NCBI GenBank assembly: GCA_009921985.1
Contig: RFWS01000018.1
Coordinates: 1 to 15,365 of the forward strand
Length of the DNA: 15,365 bases
Reading direction: 5' to 3'
Origin: a bacterium
GTDB taxonomy: Bacteria; Verrucomicrobiota; Verrucomicrobiia; Methylacidiphilales; Verrucolacustridaceae
The notes under the pieces were generated by a model, which saw only the letters and a list, made by a program, of their open reading frames with translations, did not search any database and was not told where the DNA came from. The position numbers and the translations under genes are program-made. The first letter of the stretch is position 1. The number at the start of each line of letters is the position of its first letter. Shown here in pieces: positions 14,590 to 15,365 of this stretch.

Positions 14590-14601
14590 TGCCGATCGGC
14601 A
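14590..14601. promoter_or_regulatory. 12-bp perfect palindrome between nuoA and the EamA gene
   Basis: TGCCGATCGGCA is a perfect self-complementary site in the 89-base divergent region, 23 bases before the nuoA start. It is placed where an operator could act on nuoA. I found no clear -35/-10 pair next to it, so a regulatory role is only suggested by symmetry and location. Confidence 0.35.
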
Positions 14602-14656
14602 AGCCATCGACGGTTCTGGCCTAGCCTCCCCTCTTCGGCATTCTCTCTGTCATCTC

Positions 14657-15365
14657 ATGCCCCTCGCCCTGCCCCTGATCGCCTCCTTCCTCTACGCCTT
14701 GGGTTCCTGGGGAATGAAGCACGGCATGCGCCGCGGAGCTCACCCGCGCCTTGTGAACGCCATCTCCAATCTGGCCATGGCGGGATGGTCGGCCCCTCTG
14801 GTTTTTTTCTTTCCCGGAACCGCCAACCACCAGGGTTTTCTGGGAGCCCTCTTGGCCGGTGTTGCCTTGTTTCTGGGTCGAGCTTGTGCCATCCGGGCCC
14901 TCGCCAAAGGCGATCTTTCCCTCGCCACCCCGGTACTAGGAATGAAGACCATCTTTGTCGCGATTCTGACCGTGACCTTTCTCGGGGAAACCGTCAGTCC
15001 GGGTCTGATGGCCGGGGCGGTTCTCTCTTCGGTTGCCGTGGCACTTCTTTCCCTTTCCCCCGGTATCCTTCATGGAAAAAAAGAGGGGGCTGCCCTGGAC
15101 CGCGTGTCCTGCGGCTGGGCCTTGCTCGCCGCATTCTTTTTTGGCCTCACGGACATCACGGTGCAGCGTTTTGCCAAACTGCTCGGAGTAGGATGGTTTC
15201 AGCCCCTGATGTTTGCCACCCTTGTTATGCTTACCCCCCTTCTTTTGATCCCGGATTTCCTCAAAAGAAAAAGATTTCGTGCATGGATTCCGCCGGGGGG
15301 TCGGGCGGGGACTTGGGGGGGCTCGGTCGTGATTGGTTTCCAAACCTCCCTTCTCGTGCTGGTCA
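14657..15365 (+). CDS. EamA/DMT-superfamily transporter, N-terminal part (3' end outside window)
   Basis: An open frame runs from the ATG at 14657 to the end of the window (236 codons, no stop). It encodes a very hydrophobic protein: MPLALPLIASFLYALGSWGM begins helix 1, then LLAGVALFLGRACAIRALAK, LSLATPVLGMKTIFVAILTV, FLGETVSPGLMAGAVLSSVA, and after a loop WALLAAFFFGLTDITVQRFA. The 'A-A-L-GDLS-A-PV' and 'LGE-V-P-L--G--L' patterns are those of the EamA repeat of drug/metabolite transporters, and a second repeat starts near residue 155. At least seven hydrophobic segments are present before the cut. The substrate cannot be told. No strong ribosome site precedes the ATG. It is divergent from nuoA. 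Confidence 0.8.
   Translation, partial: MPLALPLIASFLYALGSWGMKHGMRRGAHPRLVNAISNLAMAGWSAPLVFFFPGTANHQGFLGALLAGVALFLGRACAIRALAKGDLSLATPVLGMKTIFVAILTVTFLGETVSPGLMAGAVLSSVAVALLSLSPGILHGKKEGAALDRVSCGWALLAAFFFGLTDITVQRFAKLLGVGWFQPLMFATLVMLTPLLLIPDFLKRKRFRAWIPPGGRAGTWGGSVVIGFQTSLLVLV
15295..15320 (+). other. Potential G-quadruplex sequence inside the transporter gene
   Basis: Four G runs of 6, 3, 4 and 6 bases are separated by loops of 2, 1 and 4 bases on the coding strand, which meets the canonical G3+N1-7 pattern. It encodes a Pro/Gly/Trp-rich cytoplasmic loop (PPGGRAGTWGG). Formation in vivo is not shown. Confidence 0.5.

Noticed and set aside
1..15365. Defence, toxin-antitoxin, CRISPR, phage or transposon system
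   Set aside because: I found no repeats with spacers, transposase, integrase, nuclease or toxin-like gene pairs; nearly every gene belongs to a housekeeping family.

Overview
This is a bacterial chromosomal window of about 15.4 kb that is dense in core genes and has moderately high GC. I see no phage, insertion sequence, plasmid or CRISPR signature. The organism is Gram-negative-like: it has periplasmic signal peptides, a penicillin-binding carboxypeptidase, lipoprotein transferase and complex I. Several starts are non-ATG (TTG or GTG), and an ArsR-methyltransferase fusion sits beside metK and ahcY. This would suit a Verrucomicrobiota- or other PVC-like bacterium, but no marker gene here proves a phylum, so that placement is a low-confidence inference.

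Layout, left to right. (1) 1-1499, plus strand: the C-terminal end of an M24 Xaa-Pro peptidase overlaps (ATGA) a D-Ala-D-Ala carboxypeptidase with a C-terminal LysM domain. (2) 1496-3415, minus strand: lgt meets the carboxypeptidase tail to tail with a 4-base overlap. It is followed by a bidirectional-looking terminator and two small secreted proteins of unknown function. (3) 3461-6877, minus strand: a tight guaA-hisD-hisB cluster for GMP and histidine synthesis. (4) 6983-7189, minus strand: a tRNA-Leu(CAG) with a good sigma70-type promoter, and just downstream a degenerate tRNA-like copy of its 3' end. (5) 7226-10877: a SAM-cycle module. An ArsR/methyltransferase fusion is divergent from metK and ahcY, and a cluster of small palindromes lies between them. 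(6) 10989-12965, minus strand: a TerC/Alx membrane protein and a secreted coiled-coil/proline-rich protein. (7) 13021-14567: a MidA/NDUFAF7-type methyltransferase converges on an isolated nuoA. (8) 14657-end, plus strand: an EamA/DMT-type transporter that runs off the window.

The most striking observation is that ahcY, encoding S-adenosylhomocysteine hydrolase, is interrupted. Both halves are otherwise intact and highly conserved, but a stretch of roughly ten conserved codons in the NAD-binding domain is missing at about 10404-10407 and the frame shifts. This is either a very recent inactivating deletion in the SAM cycle or an assembly artefact. Other points of interest are the SAM-binding regulator placed to sense the same cycle, the complex I assembly-type methyltransferase beside an orphan nuoA, the tRNA 3'-end duplication, and three unrecognised secreted proteins. 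I did not find a convincing new multi-gene defence or mobile system; the window is mainly housekeeping.
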